From Inquilinus ginsengisoli_A (lineage in GTDB: Bacteria; Pseudomonadota; Alphaproteobacteria; DSM-16000; Inquilinaceae): DNA of 64,000 nucleotides. The position numbers and the translations under genes are program-made. The notes under the pieces are model-generated. The model saw nothing but the letters and a program-made list of their open reading frames with translations, ran no database searches and had not been told where the DNA came from. Of the stretch, positions 45,273-54,128 are shown in pieces. Each line of letters starts with the position of its first letter. Positions within the stretch are counted from its first letter, which is position 1. The DNA lies in assembly GCF_031453975.1 (NCBI RefSeq), contig NZ_JAVDPW010000003.1:743566-807565 (forward strand), read 5' to 3'.

Positions 45273-45701
45273 ATGCTGATCGGAATCGACCCCATTCTGG
45301 GGCCAGACATCCTGCACGGCCTGCGCGCCATGGGGCATGGCGACGAACTGGTGATCGCCGATGGCAGCTTCCCGGCCGAGACCGTGGCCCGGCGGCTGGT
45401 GCGGATGGAGGCGGCGGACCTCAAGAGCATGCTGCGGGCGGTGCTGAGCGTGCTGCCGATCGACGACTCCGAGCCCGACCCGGTGCTGGGCATGGAGGTG
45501 ATCGGCAACCCGACGGAGGTGATGCCGGCCCACACCCTGATCCGCGACGCGCTGGGCCGGGTCGCGGGCGGGCACCGGCTGACGCTGCTGGAGCGCTTCG
45601 CCTTCTACGACCGGGCCAAGCAGGCCTCGCTGGTGATCGCCACCGGCGAGCGGCTGTTCTACGGCAACGTCATCATCCGCAAGGGCACCGTGGCAGCCTG
45701 A
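45273..45701 (+). CDS. fucU: RbsD/FucU family sugar mutarotase
   Basis: This 142-residue protein matches FucU: LGPDILHGLRAMGHGDELVI (about residues 9-28, catalytic His region) and the C-terminal ATGERLFYGNVIIRKG. FucU-type enzymes interconvert the anomers of L-fucose or related sugars. The gene follows the aldo/keto reductase by 31 bases and ends at an intrinsic terminator. Mutarotation would supply the anomer oxidised by the reductase. Confidence 0.87.
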   Translation: MLIGIDPILGPDILHGLRAMGHGDELVIADGSFPAETVARRLVRMEAADLKSMLRAVLSVLPIDDSEPDPVLGMEVIGNPTEVMPAHTLIRDALGRVAGGHRLTLLERFAFYDRAKQASLVIATGERLFYGNVIIRKGTVAA

Positions 45702-45715
45702 TACGCCATTCGCGC

Positions 45716-45754
45716 CGCAGCCCCGTCGCCGGTCGCGATGGGGCTGCGTTTTTT
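45716..45754 (+). terminator. Intrinsic terminator after fucU
   Basis: A 9-bp perfect stem (CGCAGCCCC / GGGGCTGCG) with a 15-base loop is followed directly by TTTTTT (45749-45754). This is the clearest rho-independent terminator in the window. It closes the aldo/keto reductase-fucU unit just before the tetR promoter. Confidence 0.88.
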
Positions 45755-45765
45755 GGATTCAGATC

Positions 45766-45781
45766 TGGACAGATCGATCCG
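45766..45781. promoter_or_regulatory. Operator motif upstream of tetR
   Basis: TGGACAGATCGATCCG is an imperfect palindrome centred on GATC. It shares a pattern with a site upstream of the quinone oxidoreductase gene (46421): both fit TRGAYWGATCWRTCYA with few mismatches. It probably binds the TetR protein encoded downstream. Confidence 0.6.
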
Positions 45782-45800
45782 GAACAACCATCTTCGGCTT

Positions 45801-46379
45801 ATGGCAAGACCCAAGGAATTCGATCGCGAGACGGTGCTGCTGCAGGCCATCAAGGTCTTCTCCGACCATGGCTATGAGGGCACCTCGACCGACGCGCTGC
45901 TGCACGCCATGGGGATCAGCCGGCAAAGCCTGTACGACACCTTCGGCGACAAGCGGCGGCTCTATCTCGAGGCGCTCCAGCACTACAATGCGGGCAGCGT
46001 CACGGAGATCCTGCGCAGCCTGAACACCGGTGCCTCGCCGCTGCAGGGGCTGGAGGCGGCGCTGGTCGCCTTCGCCTCCCGCCCGGCGGCCGAGGCCCCG
46101 CTGGGCTGCATGGGCGTCGGCGCGGTCTGCGAATTCGGCCGCTCCGACCCCGAGATTACCCTGCTGGTCGAGGCTTCGGGGCGGGTGCTGCTGACCGCGT
46201 TCGAACGCCTGGTCGCCGACGCCAAGGCGGCGGGCGAGGTCGGCGCCGATGTCGACGGGCGGGCGGCGGCGCAGTTCCTCACCGCCACCCTGTCCGGCAT
46301 CAAGATCGCCGCCCGCGGCGGCGCCTCGCCGGCGGTCCTCCACGACATCGCCCGGATGGCCATCCGCAGCCTGCGATAG
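45801..46379 (+). CDS. TetR/AcrR family transcriptional regulator
   Basis: This 192-residue protein starts ARPKEFDRETVLLQAIKVF and has the TetR helix-turn-helix ALLHAMGISRQSLYDTFGDK (about 34-53). It lies upstream of a quinone oxidoreductase gene on the same strand. Motifs with the same GATC-centred palindrome precede both genes. The ATG at 45801 fits the usual TetR N-terminus, although no clear ribosome-binding site is seen. Confidence 0.9.
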   Translation: MARPKEFDRETVLLQAIKVFSDHGYEGTSTDALLHAMGISRQSLYDTFGDKRRLYLEALQHYNAGSVTEILRSLNTGASPLQGLEAALVAFASRPAAEAPLGCMGVGAVCEFGRSDPEITLLVEASGRVLLTAFERLVADAKAAGEVGADVDGRAAAQFLTATLSGIKIAARGGASPAVLHDIARMAIRSLR

Positions 46380-46420
46380 GCGCAACGGCGGAAGGCCGGC
46401 CGGTTCTGCTTGCTTGATTA

Positions 46421-46436
46421 TAGACTGATCTATCCA
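46421..46436. promoter_or_regulatory. Operator motif upstream of quinone oxidoreductase
   Basis: TAGACTGATCTATCCA is an imperfect palindrome centred on GATC, about 30 bases before the oxidoreductase start. The reverse complement TCTGGATAGATCAGTC matches TCTGGACAGATCGATC upstream of tetR at most positions. Confidence 0.62.
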
Positions 46437-46465
46437 GAATAGACATCACCACAAGGATCGGAACC

Positions 46466-47434
46466 ATGAAAGCCATCGTGATCGAAGCCCATGGCGGGCC
46501 AGAGCAACTCCGGCTGCAGGACCGCCCGTCGCCCCGGCCGGGCCCCGGCGAGGTGCTGGTCGACATCGCCGCCGCCGGCGTCAACTACATGGATGTCGGC
46601 ACCCGCGTGGGTTTCCTCAGCCGGGTCGTGGCCCTGCCCCTGACGCCGGGCGTCGAAGGCGCCGGCCGGATCGCGGCGGTGGGGGACGGCGTCACCGACC
46701 TGCACGTCGGCGACCGCGTCGCCTGGTACTACGCCTGGGGCAGCTATGCCACGCAGGTCGTCGCCCCTGCGGCGGCGATGGTGCCGCTGCCGGATGACAT
46801 CGACTTCGAGACCGCGGCCGCCCTGATGATGCAGGGGCTGACGGCCAGCCATTTCGTGTCCGAAACCTATGCCGTCAAGCCGGGCGACACGGCGCTGGTG
46901 CATGCCGCCGCCGGCGGGGTCGGCCTGATGCTGACGCAGATGATCAAGCGGCTCGGCGGCCGGGTCATCGGGGTGGTGTCCAGCGCCGACAAGGTCGGGA
47001 TCGCCCAGGCGGCCGGGGCCGACCAGGTCATCGTCTCCACCCCCGGCGAATTCGCGGCGGAGGTGCTGCGCCTGACCGGCGGCGAGGGGGTGCATGTCGC
47101 CTATGACGGCGCCGGCGCGGACACCTTCTGGGGGTCGATCGCCGCGCTGCGCCACCACGGCGTGCTGGCCTATTACGGGCTGCTGATCAAGCACCTGCCG
47201 CCGATCGACATCACCCATCTGCCGAAGAGCGTGCTGGTCAGCTACCCCGTCGTCCTCGACCATGTCCGGACGCGCGAGGCGCTGCTGGCCCGGTCGAACC
47301 GGCTGTTCGACTGGGTCCGCGACGGCAGCCTCAAGCTCCGCATCGGCGGGCGCTATCCGCTGGCCGACGCCGTCGGCGCCCATCGGGACCTCGAATCCCG
47401 CCGTACCACCGGTAAGCTGCTGCTGCTGCCATAG
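46466..47434 (+). CDS. NADPH:quinone oxidoreductase (zinc-independent MDR family)
   Basis: This 322-residue medium-chain reductase has the QOR pattern DIAAAGVNYMDVGTRVGFLS (about 33-52), TPGVEGAGRIAAVGDGV and the NADPH-binding HAAAGGVGLMLTQM (about 145). Zinc-binding residues of alcohol dehydrogenases are absent. It reduces quinones or related alpha,beta-unsaturated carbonyls. AAGGAT precedes the ATG. The TetR gene upstream and the shared operator suggest substrate-responsive induction. Confidence 0.9.
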   Translation: MKAIVIEAHGGPEQLRLQDRPSPRPGPGEVLVDIAAAGVNYMDVGTRVGFLSRVVALPLTPGVEGAGRIAAVGDGVTDLHVGDRVAWYYAWGSYATQVVAPAAAMVPLPDDIDFETAAALMMQGLTASHFVSETYAVKPGDTALVHAAAGGVGLMLTQMIKRLGGRVIGVVSSADKVGIAQAAGADQVIVSTPGEFAAEVLRLTGGEGVHVAYDGAGADTFWGSIAALRHHGVLAYYGLLIKHLPPIDITHLPKSVLVSYPVVLDHVRTREALLARSNRLFDWVRDGSLKLRIGGRYPLADAVGAHRDLESRRTTGKLLLLP

Positions 47435-47500
47435 CGGCTGCCGGGCCGGGGATCGGCGCCCTCTCAAGATCGGAGAGAGGGGCCTTACCCAATCCCCCAA

Positions 47501-47651
47501 CTGTCATTGCCCAGCTTGACCGGGCAATCCAGGGGCCATCAAGAGCGGTTCTGGCCGGCCCTGGATGCCACGGTCAAGCCGCGGCATGACAGCTGAAGCT
47601 GCGGGCTCTCTCATCAATCGGACATCGCTGGGTCAAACCGGGCAATGACAG
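47501..47651. repeat. Compound REP-like palindromic element
   Basis: CTGTCATTGCCCAGCTTGAC starts a copy that ends in GGCATGACAG (about 47592), and a further half-copy ends in CCGGGCAATGACAG (47651). The inner CCAGGGGCCAT / GGCCCTGGATG arms match the other family members. It separates the quinone oxidoreductase and the convergent gabD, where it could end transcription from both sides. Confidence 0.8.
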
Positions 47652-47679
47652 TCAGATGAGAGCCGGGAAGCGACAGCCC

Positions 47680-49146
47680 TCAGGCAGCCATGCCGGCCAG
47701 CAGGACGTACTTCATCTCCACGAACTCCTCGATGCCGTGGTGCGAGCCTTCGCGGCCGAGGCCGGATTCCTTGACCCCGCCGAACGGCGCGACCTCGGTG
47801 GCGACGACGCCGGCATTGACGCCGACGATGCCGTAATCCAGCGCCTCCGCCACCCGGAACACCCGGCCCAGGTCGCGGGCGTAGAAATAGGCGGCCAGGC
47901 CGAAGGGCGTGGCATTGGCCTGGGCCACCACATCCGTCTCGTCGCGGAAGCGGTAGATCGGCGCCAGCGGGCCGAAGGTCTCCTCCTGCGTCACCACCAT
48001 CTCGGTGGTGGCGCCGGACAACACCGTCGGCTCGAAGAAGGTGCGGCCCAGCGCGTGGCGGTGGCCGCCGGTCACGACGGTGGCGCCCTTGGCGGTGGCA
48101 TCGGCGATGTGGCGCTCGATCTTCTCCACCGCTTCCATGGTGATCAGCGGGCCCTGGACGACGCCGGGCTCGGTGCCGTTGCCGACCGGCATCGCCTTGA
48201 CCTTGGCGGCGAAGCGGGCGACGAAATCGTCATACACCGCGTCCTGGACGTAGATCCGGTTGGCGCAGACGCAGGTCTGGCCCATGTTGCGGAACTTCGA
48301 GGCCAGCGCGCCTTCGACCGCCGCGTCGATGTCGGCGTCGTCGAACACGATGAAGGGCGCGTTGCCGCCCAGCTCCAGCCCGACCTTCTTCACCGTGTCG
48401 GCGGCCTGGCGCATCAGCAGCTTGCCGATCTCGGTCGACCCGGTGAAGCCGACGAACTTCACGGCCGGGTGGCCGGTCAGCACCTTGCCGATCTTCGGCG
48501 CGTCGCCGGTGATGACGTTCAGCACGCCGGCCGGCACGCCGGCGCGCACCGCCAGCTCGGCCAGGGCCAGGGCGGTCAGCGGCGTCTCCGGCGCCGGCTT
48601 GATCACGGCGGTGCAGCCGGCGGCCAGCGCTGGCGAGACTTTGCGGGTGATCATTGCCGCCGGGAAGTTCCACGGCGTGATCGCCGCGACCACGCCGATC
48701 GGCTGGCGCAGCACCAGGATGCGGGCATCGGCGCGGTGGCTCGGGATGGTCTCGCCGTAGATGCGCTTGGCCTCCTCGGCATAGAACTCGACGAAGGAGG
48801 CGGCGTAGTCGACCTCGCCGCGCGCCTCGGCCAGCGGCTTGCCCTGCTCGCTGGTCATGATCAGGGCGATGTCCTCGCGGTTCGCGATGATCAGGTCGAA
48901 CCAGCGGCGCAGGATGAGGGACCGCTCCTTGGCAGTCTTCTTGGCCCAGGGGCCGAAGGCGGTCTCGGCCGCCTCGACGGCGTCGGTGGTCTCGCGCTCG
49001 GCGAAGCGGGGCACGCGGCCCAGGGTCTCGCCGGTGGCGGGGTTGACGACGGGGTCGACGGCCTCGCCGATCCAGGCGCCATCGACCAGGCACTGGCTCT
49101 TCAGCAGGGTCGGGTCGTTCAGGGACAATGTGGTCACGGTCGACAT
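47680..49146 (-). CDS. gabD: NAD(P)-dependent succinate-semialdehyde dehydrogenase
   Basis: This 488-residue aldehyde dehydrogenase has the Glu motif LELGGNAPFIVF (about 257) and the catalytic cysteine in NMGQTCVCANRIYV (about 290). ITPWNFPAAMITRK is the cofactor-side motif. It is the GabD-type that oxidises succinate semialdehyde to succinate. It follows gabT on the same strand with a REP-like element in the 208-base gap, so the two enzymes form the GABA shunt. Confidence 0.94.
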   Translation of the reverse strand: MSTVTTLSLNDPTLLKSQCLVDGAWIGEAVDPVVNPATGETLGRVPRFAERETTDAVEAAETAFGPWAKKTAKERSLILRRWFDLIIANREDIALIMTSEQGKPLAEARGEVDYAASFVEFYAEEAKRIYGETIPSHRADARILVLRQPIGVVAAITPWNFPAAMITRKVSPALAAGCTAVIKPAPETPLTALALAELAVRAGVPAGVLNVITGDAPKIGKVLTGHPAVKFVGFTGSTEIGKLLMRQAADTVKKVGLELGGNAPFIVFDDADIDAAVEGALASKFRNMGQTCVCANRIYVQDAVYDDFVARFAAKVKAMPVGNGTEPGVVQGPLITMEAVEKIERHIADATAKGATVVTGGHRHALGRTFFEPTVLSGATTEMVVTQEETFGPLAPIYRFRDETDVVAQANATPFGLAAYFYARDLGRVFRVAEALDYGIVGVNAGVVATEVAPFGGVKESGLGREGSHHGIEEFVEMKYVLLAGMAA

Positions 49147-49229
49147 GGGGACCTCACGGGGTCACGGAACAGGATGGCGCCGGTTGGGGCGCACTTGGTG
49201 TCAGGGTCTGTGCCGCTGCTTTTTGCTCT

Positions 49230-49336
49230 GTCATCCTCGGGCTTGACCCGAGGATCCAGGGGCCATCGAGAGCGGCGCTTCGTGGCCCCTGGATTGCCCA
49301 CCTTGGACTTGATCCGAGGGCAAGCCGGGCAATGAC
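49230..49336. repeat. REP-like palindromic element between gabT and gabD
   Basis: GTCATCCTCGGGCTTGACCC begins the element, the centre has CAGGGGCCATCGAGAGCGGC and TGGCCCCTGGATTGCCCA, and the end is GGGCAATGAC. It is between two genes read in the same direction, where it could lower gabD expression relative to gabT or protect the gabT transcript. Confidence 0.78.
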
Positions 49337-49354
49337 GGTGAAAAGAGAGAAGGC

Positions 49355-50635
49355 TCAGCCCGCCGCCAGGGCCGTCTCCAGCACATCCAGCCCTTCGTCG
49401 ACGATGGCGTCGCTGGCGGTCAGCGGCACCAGGATGCGGATGACGTTGGCGTTGACGCCGCAGGACAGCAGCACCAGGCCGTTCTCATAGGCCTTCTGGG
49501 TCACCCGCTTGGTGGCCTCGGCATCCGCATCATTGGTGCCGCGCGACTTGACGATCTCGAAGGCGACCATGCCGCCCAGGCCGCGGATCGACGCGATCGG
49601 GAGCAGGTCGTTGCGCCGCGACAGCGTCTCCAGCCGCGCCTTGATCCGGGCGCCGATGGCGTTGGACCGGTCCAGCAGCTTCTCTTCCTTGAACACCTCC
49701 AGCACCGCCAGCGCCGCGGCGCAGGACAGCGGGTTGCCGGCATAGGTGCCGCCCAGCCCGCCCGGGTCGGCCGCGTCCATGATCGGCGCCCGGCCGATCA
49801 CGCCGGACAGCGGGAAGCCGCCGGCCAGGCTCTTGGCGACGCAGATCAGGTCGACCTCGACGTCGTAATGCTCCATCGCGAACATCTTGCCGGTGCGGCC
49901 GAAGCCGGTCTGGACCTCGTCGGCGATCAGCACGATGCCGTGCTCGTCGCAGATCCGGCGCAGCGCGCGCATCAGCTCGGGCGGCACCTCGTAGAAGCCG
50001 CCTTCGCCCTGCACCGGCTCGAGGATGATCGCGGCGACGCGCGACGGGTCGACATCGGCCTTGAACAGGAAGCCCAGGTGCCGCAGCGAATCCTCGACCG
50101 AGACGCCGTGATGGGCGACCGGGAACGGCACGTGCCAGACATCCGGCAGGGTGGGGCCGAGGCCCTTCTTATAGGGCACGACCTTGCCGGTCATGGCCGA
50201 GGCCAGGATGGTGCGGCCGTGGAAGGCGCCGGTGAAGGCGATGACGCCGGACCGGCCGGTGGCGGCGCGGGCGATCTTGATCGCGTTCTCGGTCGCCTCG
50301 GCGCCGGTGGTCAGGAAGATCGACTTCAGCGGGCCGGAGATCGGGGCCAGCGCGTTCAGCTTCTCGGCCAGTTCGATATACGGCTCGTACATCAGCACCT
50401 GGAAGCAGGTGTGGGTGAAGTTCTCCATCTGCGCCTTGACCGCGGCGATCACCTTGGGGTGGCAATGCCCGGTGTTGACCACGGCGATGCCGCCGGCGAA
50501 GTCGACATAGCGCTTGCCCTCGACGTCCCAGACCTCCGAGTTCAGCGCGCGGGCGGCGGAAATCGGCGTGGTGTGCCCGACCCCGCGGACGATTGCGGCG
50601 TTGCGGCGGGTGAGAAGCTCGGCATTGGTGGTCAT
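49355..50635 (-). CDS. gabT: 4-aminobutyrate-2-oxoglutarate transaminase
   Basis: This 426-residue class III aminotransferase has the PLP-lysine motif LICVAKSLAGGFPLSGVIG (Lys about residue 269), IADEVQTGFGRTGKMFAMEH just before it and the N-terminal VDFAGGIAVVNTGHCHPKVI. It converts GABA and 2-oxoglutarate to succinate semialdehyde and glutamate. gabD follows on the same strand and a LysR regulator precedes it. Confidence 0.95.
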   Translation of the reverse strand: MTTNAELLTRRNAAIVRGVGHTTPISAARALNSEVWDVEGKRYVDFAGGIAVVNTGHCHPKVIAAVKAQMENFTHTCFQVLMYEPYIELAEKLNALAPISGPLKSIFLTTGAEATENAIKIARAATGRSGVIAFTGAFHGRTILASAMTGKVVPYKKGLGPTLPDVWHVPFPVAHHGVSVEDSLRHLGFLFKADVDPSRVAAIILEPVQGEGGFYEVPPELMRALRRICDEHGIVLIADEVQTGFGRTGKMFAMEHYDVEVDLICVAKSLAGGFPLSGVIGRAPIMDAADPGGLGGTYAGNPLSCAAALAVLEVFKEEKLLDRSNAIGARIKARLETLSRRNDLLPIASIRGLGGMVAFEIVKSRGTNDADAEATKRVTQKAYENGLVLLSCGVNANVIRILVPLTASDAIVDEGLDVLETALAAG

Positions 50636-50754
50636 GCGTGTCCTCGAATCTGGGGCTCAGGTCCGGACCGCGTCCCGGGATCGGGCGGTCCCATACAGAG
50701 TCGGTGCGGCAGGGCGGCTGCACAATCGCCTAGTTTGAACCCATCCGGTGTCTT

Positions 50755-51672
50755 TTAAGCACCGATCTCCTTCGGCGTGCCGAACAGCTCGCGCAGCCAC
50801 TGCCGCAGCAGCACCAGATCGGCATCGTCCCAGCGCGCCGCCGCGGCCAGGAAGTGATAGCCGCCCAGGCGGATGTCGGAGGGCACGACCTCGACCAGCG
50901 CCCCGGTGGCGACATCCTCGCCGGCCAGCACCGCATTGGCCAGGGCCACGCCCTGGCCCAGCCGCGCCGCCTCGATCGCCAGATGGGCGTGCCACAGCCG
51001 CGGCCCCCGCAGCGGCGGCACCTCGGTCACCCCGGCCCGGCTCAGCCAGCGCTCCCACTGCTCGGTGGATTCCTCGTGGATCAACGGCAGGCGCAGCAGG
51101 TCGGCCGGCGCCGCCACTTCGGGATAGCGGGCGCGGAAGGCGGCGCTGGCCACCGGGAAGACGCGGGGGCTGGACAAGAGCTCGGCCCGCACCCCGTCAG
51201 CCGGCTCGGCCCGCTCGAGATAGATGATCTCGGCATCGGCGCCGTCGGGGCCCAGCCCGGCGCGGGAAAAATCCGGCCGGGTCAGGGTCGGCAGCAGGGT
51301 GATCTCCTGCTCCGGCAGGCGGGCCTCCAGCTCCGGCAGGCGCGGCAGCACCCGGCGGGAGGCAACGCCGGGCGCGCACCAGATGGTCAGGGTCCGGCGC
51401 CGGGCCGCGGACAGCTCGGCGGTGGCGCGCTCGATCAGGTCCAGCGCCTGGGCGACCTGGGCCAGGAAGCGCGTGCCCTCGGGCGTCAGCGTCAGGCCGC
51501 GGCCGGCGGGGCGCAGCAGCCGGGCGCCGATGCGCTGCTCCAGGTTGCGGACATGGCGCGACACCACGGTGTGGCTGACCGCCAGCTCCTCCCCGGCGGC
51601 ACGCACGCTGCCGAGCCGGCCGACGGCCTCGAAGGCACGGAGCGCGACAAGCGGGGGAAGGCGGCGGGCCAT
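50755..51672 (-). CDS. LysR family transcriptional regulator (GcvA-like)
   Basis: This 305-residue protein has the LysR helix-turn-helix GSVRAAGEELAVSHTVVSRH (about 21-40) and an effector-binding domain (LTIWCAPGVASRRVLPRLPE). It lies 119 bases upstream of gabT on the same strand and could regulate the gab genes; its own promoter would be at 51673-51870. The ATG at 51672 fits the usual GcvA-type N-terminus (ARRLPPLVALRAFEAVGRLG). Confidence 0.92.
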   Translation of the reverse strand: MARRLPPLVALRAFEAVGRLGSVRAAGEELAVSHTVVSRHVRNLEQRIGARLLRPAGRGLTLTPEGTRFLAQVAQALDLIERATAELSAARRRTLTIWCAPGVASRRVLPRLPELEARLPEQEITLLPTLTRPDFSRAGLGPDGADAEIIYLERAEPADGVRAELLSSPRVFPVASAAFRARYPEVAAPADLLRLPLIHEESTEQWERWLSRAGVTEVPPLRGPRLWHAHLAIEAARLGQGVALANAVLAGEDVATGALVEVVPSDIRLGGYHFLAAAARWDDADLVLLRQWLRELFGTPKEIGA

Positions 51673-51741
51673 GGCGGTCTCGGGGCAGCGATCGACAGCG
51701 CGCGAGCCTAGCACGGGCGGGGATGCGGGGTCGGAGAGACC

Positions 51742-51763
51742 GTGTGAATTTCGCGCGAATGCG
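51742..51763. promoter_or_regulatory. Conserved element upstream of the first RTX gene
   Basis: GTGTGAATTTCGCGCGAATG lies about 130 bases upstream of the RTX start. ATGTGAATTTCCTCGAACGC occurs at a similar distance before the second RTX gene (54129). The shared GTGAATTTC..CGAA.GCG is a candidate promoter or operator carried with the duplication. Confidence 0.5.
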
Positions 51764-51871
51764 CCGAATCCGCATTGCCGAGCGTGATCGGACGATGGCT
51801 AAGATGATGGGAACGAATGCCGCAGGCTGGGACAACATCGGCCGGGGCATCGTGACCAGAAGGGGGAAATC

Positions 51872-54064
51872 ATGGCGGTGTTCAGGGGCACGGCGGCGGC
51901 CGACCGGATTTTGGGCGGCGCCGAGGCGGACCAGATCCTCGGGCTGGAGGGCAATGACCGGCTCTACGGCATGGCCGGGAATGACGTGCTGTATGGGGGC
52001 GCCGGCGACGACGCCATGGTCGGCGGCGCGGGCGACGACACCTATGACGTCGATTCCACCGGCGATGTCGCGGCCGAACTGCCCAACGAGGGCATCGACC
52101 GGGTGCGGGCCTCGGTCAGCCACCATCTCGGTGCGAACATCGAGATCCTGATCCTGACCGGCTCGGCAGACCTTGTCGGCGCCGGCAACGCGCTGGACAA
52201 CACCATCGTTGGGAATGCCGGGGCCAACACCCTGGCCGGCGCTGCTGGCGACGATGTGCTGATCGGGGGCGCCGGGAACGATGTCTACGATGTGGATTCG
52301 GCCGGTGACCAGGCGGTAGAGCGCGCCGGCGAGGGTCACGACCGGGTGCGGGCCTCGGTCAGCTTTATCTTGGGCGCCAATGTCGAGGAACTGGACCTGG
52401 GCGGCACGGCCGGCATCAATGGGACCGGCAATGGGCTGGCCAATCGGATCGTCGGGAATGCCGGGGCGAACCTGCTCGACGGTGGGGCCGGTGCGGATGT
52501 TCTGATCGGCGGCGGCGGCGATGACATCTACTTGGTGGATTCCGCCGGCGACCAGGTGGTCGAGGCCGGAGGGCAGGGGACGGATCTGGTTCGCGCCTGG
52601 GTCAGCTATGCGCTGGCAGGCAACGTCGAAATCCTGATGCTGATGGGCGTCGGCAACATCGGCGGCATCGGCAACGCTCAGGACAACACGATCTTCGGGA
52701 ACGCCGGCGCCAATGCGCTGGATGGCGGCGCCGGGGATGATGTGCTGATCGGAGGGGCGGGCAACGACACCTACTACCTCGATTCGGCCAACGATCAGGT
52801 TGTCGAGGCCGCGGGTGGCGGGGCTGACCGGGTTTTCACCTCGGTCAGCCATGTCCTAGGCGCCAATGTCGAGGCGCTGACACTGACGGGCTTCGCCAAC
52901 CTCAGCGGTACCGGCAACGCGCTGGACAACACCATCATCGGCAATGCCAGGGCGAACGCGCTGGATGGCGGCGCCGGCGATGATGTGCTGACCGGCGGCT
53001 CCGGGAACGACGTCTACACGGTAGACTCGGTCGGCGACAGGGTCGTCGAAGCGGCCGGTGAAGGCGTCGACCAAGTGCAGGCGTCGGTCAGCTACCGTCT
53101 CGGCGCCAATATCGAGACCTTGATCCTGATCGGCATTGCCGACATCAACGGGGTCGGCAACGATCTGGCCAACGCCATCACCGGCAATGCCGGGGCGAAC
53201 GTGCTGAATGGCGGTGCCGGCGACGACACGCTGATCGGCGGTGCCGGGGACGACATCTATATCGTCGATTCCAGCCAGGATCGTGTGATCGAGACGGCCA
53301 ATGGGGGAGTCGACTGGATTCGCTGTACAGGAGACTACGAGCTGGGAGACAATGAAGAAAATCTAATGTTGATCGACAATATGGTAATCACTTTGCTAAC
53401 TGGAAATAGCTTGGATAATATTATTGTCGGAAATTCTGGATTTGATTGGATGCATGGCGGCGCCGGAAACGACACCCTGATTGGAAATGCCGGCCGCGAT
53501 ATACTCCGCGGTGAAAGCGGAAACGACATCATGCTCGGCGGGGCCGGTGACGATCAATATGATGTGGAGTCGACAGGTGATCTAGTGAAGGAGTTGGCTG
53601 GCGAGGGAATCGATCTCGTTCATTCCTACGTCAATTATAAACTCACAGATAACGTTGAAAATTTAAGTCTGGAAGGCTATGAGAATATCAGAGGGACCGG
53701 AAATGCATTGGACAACGATATAGTTGGCAACTCTCGCAATAACATTCTTTGTGGAAGTGGCGGTGCCGATCGTCTCACGGGCGACAGCGGTACTGACTGG
53801 TTTCTATTTGTTAGCACCTCTGACGGGCTGGATACCATAACCGATTTCAACAGATCTGAGGGAGACAAGCTAGTTTTCCATGGCTTACAACATGGCACTT
53901 TTGCCTATATCGGAGGGTCGGCATTCACTGCCGGGGGGCACAGCGAGGCACGGTTCGCGGGCGGACAGGTGTTCGTCGACACCGATGGCGATGGCACTGC
54001 CGAAATCACCGTCAACGTTACCGGGAACTATTACCTTCAGGCCTCGGATTTCGTGTTCTCCTGA
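51872..54064 (+). CDS. RTX calcium-binding repeat protein 1 (type I secretion substrate-like)
   Basis: This 730-residue protein consists almost entirely of RTX material. After an N-terminal module (1-122), modules of about 81 residues follow (starts near 123, 204, 285, 366, 447 and 529). Each has GGAGDDVLIGGAGNDVY-type calcium-binding nonapeptides, then a VDSxGDxVVE and NALDNTIxGNAGAN tail. The C-terminus (628-730) resembles the serralysin C-terminal domain (DTITDFNRSEGDKL; FVDTDGDGTAEITV), as in type I secretion substrates. No catalytic domain is seen, no N-terminal signal is present, and no type I secretion genes are in the window. DNA from about 53320 to 53905 is strikingly AT-rich. Confidence 0.88.
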   Translation: MAVFRGTAAADRILGGAEADQILGLEGNDRLYGMAGNDVLYGGAGDDAMVGGAGDDTYDVDSTGDVAAELPNEGIDRVRASVSHHLGANIEILILTGSADLVGAGNALDNTIVGNAGANTLAGAAGDDVLIGGAGNDVYDVDSAGDQAVERAGEGHDRVRASVSFILGANVEELDLGGTAGINGTGNGLANRIVGNAGANLLDGGAGADVLIGGGGDDIYLVDSAGDQVVEAGGQGTDLVRAWVSYALAGNVEILMLMGVGNIGGIGNAQDNTIFGNAGANALDGGAGDDVLIGGAGNDTYYLDSANDQVVEAAGGGADRVFTSVSHVLGANVEALTLTGFANLSGTGNALDNTIIGNARANALDGGAGDDVLTGGSGNDVYTVDSVGDRVVEAAGEGVDQVQASVSYRLGANIETLILIGIADINGVGNDLANAITGNAGANVLNGGAGDDTLIGGAGDDIYIVDSSQDRVIETANGGVDWIRCTGDYELGDNEENLMLIDNMVITLLTGNSLDNIIVGNSGFDWMHGGAGNDTLIGNAGRDILRGESGNDIMLGGAGDDQYDVESTGDLVKELAGEGIDLVHSYVNYKLTDNVENLSLEGYENIRGTGNALDNDIVGNSRNNILCGSGGADRLTGDSGTDWFLFVSTSDGLDTITDFNRSEGDKLVFHGLQHGTFAYIGGSAFTAGGHSEARFAGGQVFVDTDGDGTAEITVNVTGNYYLQASDFVFS

Positions 54065-54128
54065 AGCCGAGGTCGCGTAGGCGCATGAGCCTCCCGGGCG
54101 GCCAGCCTGAGAGATGGGCTGCGACCCG

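Noticed and set aside
50636..50754. GGTCCGGACC palindrome upstream of gabT as a regulatory site
   Set aside because: It consists mainly of G and C and is short enough to be chance in this genome, and it lacks the T-N11-A form expected for LysR.
53320..53905. AT-rich block as a sequencing or assembly error
   Set aside because: The frame stays open and the encoded residues still follow the RTX and NALDN patterns, so it is real coding DNA.
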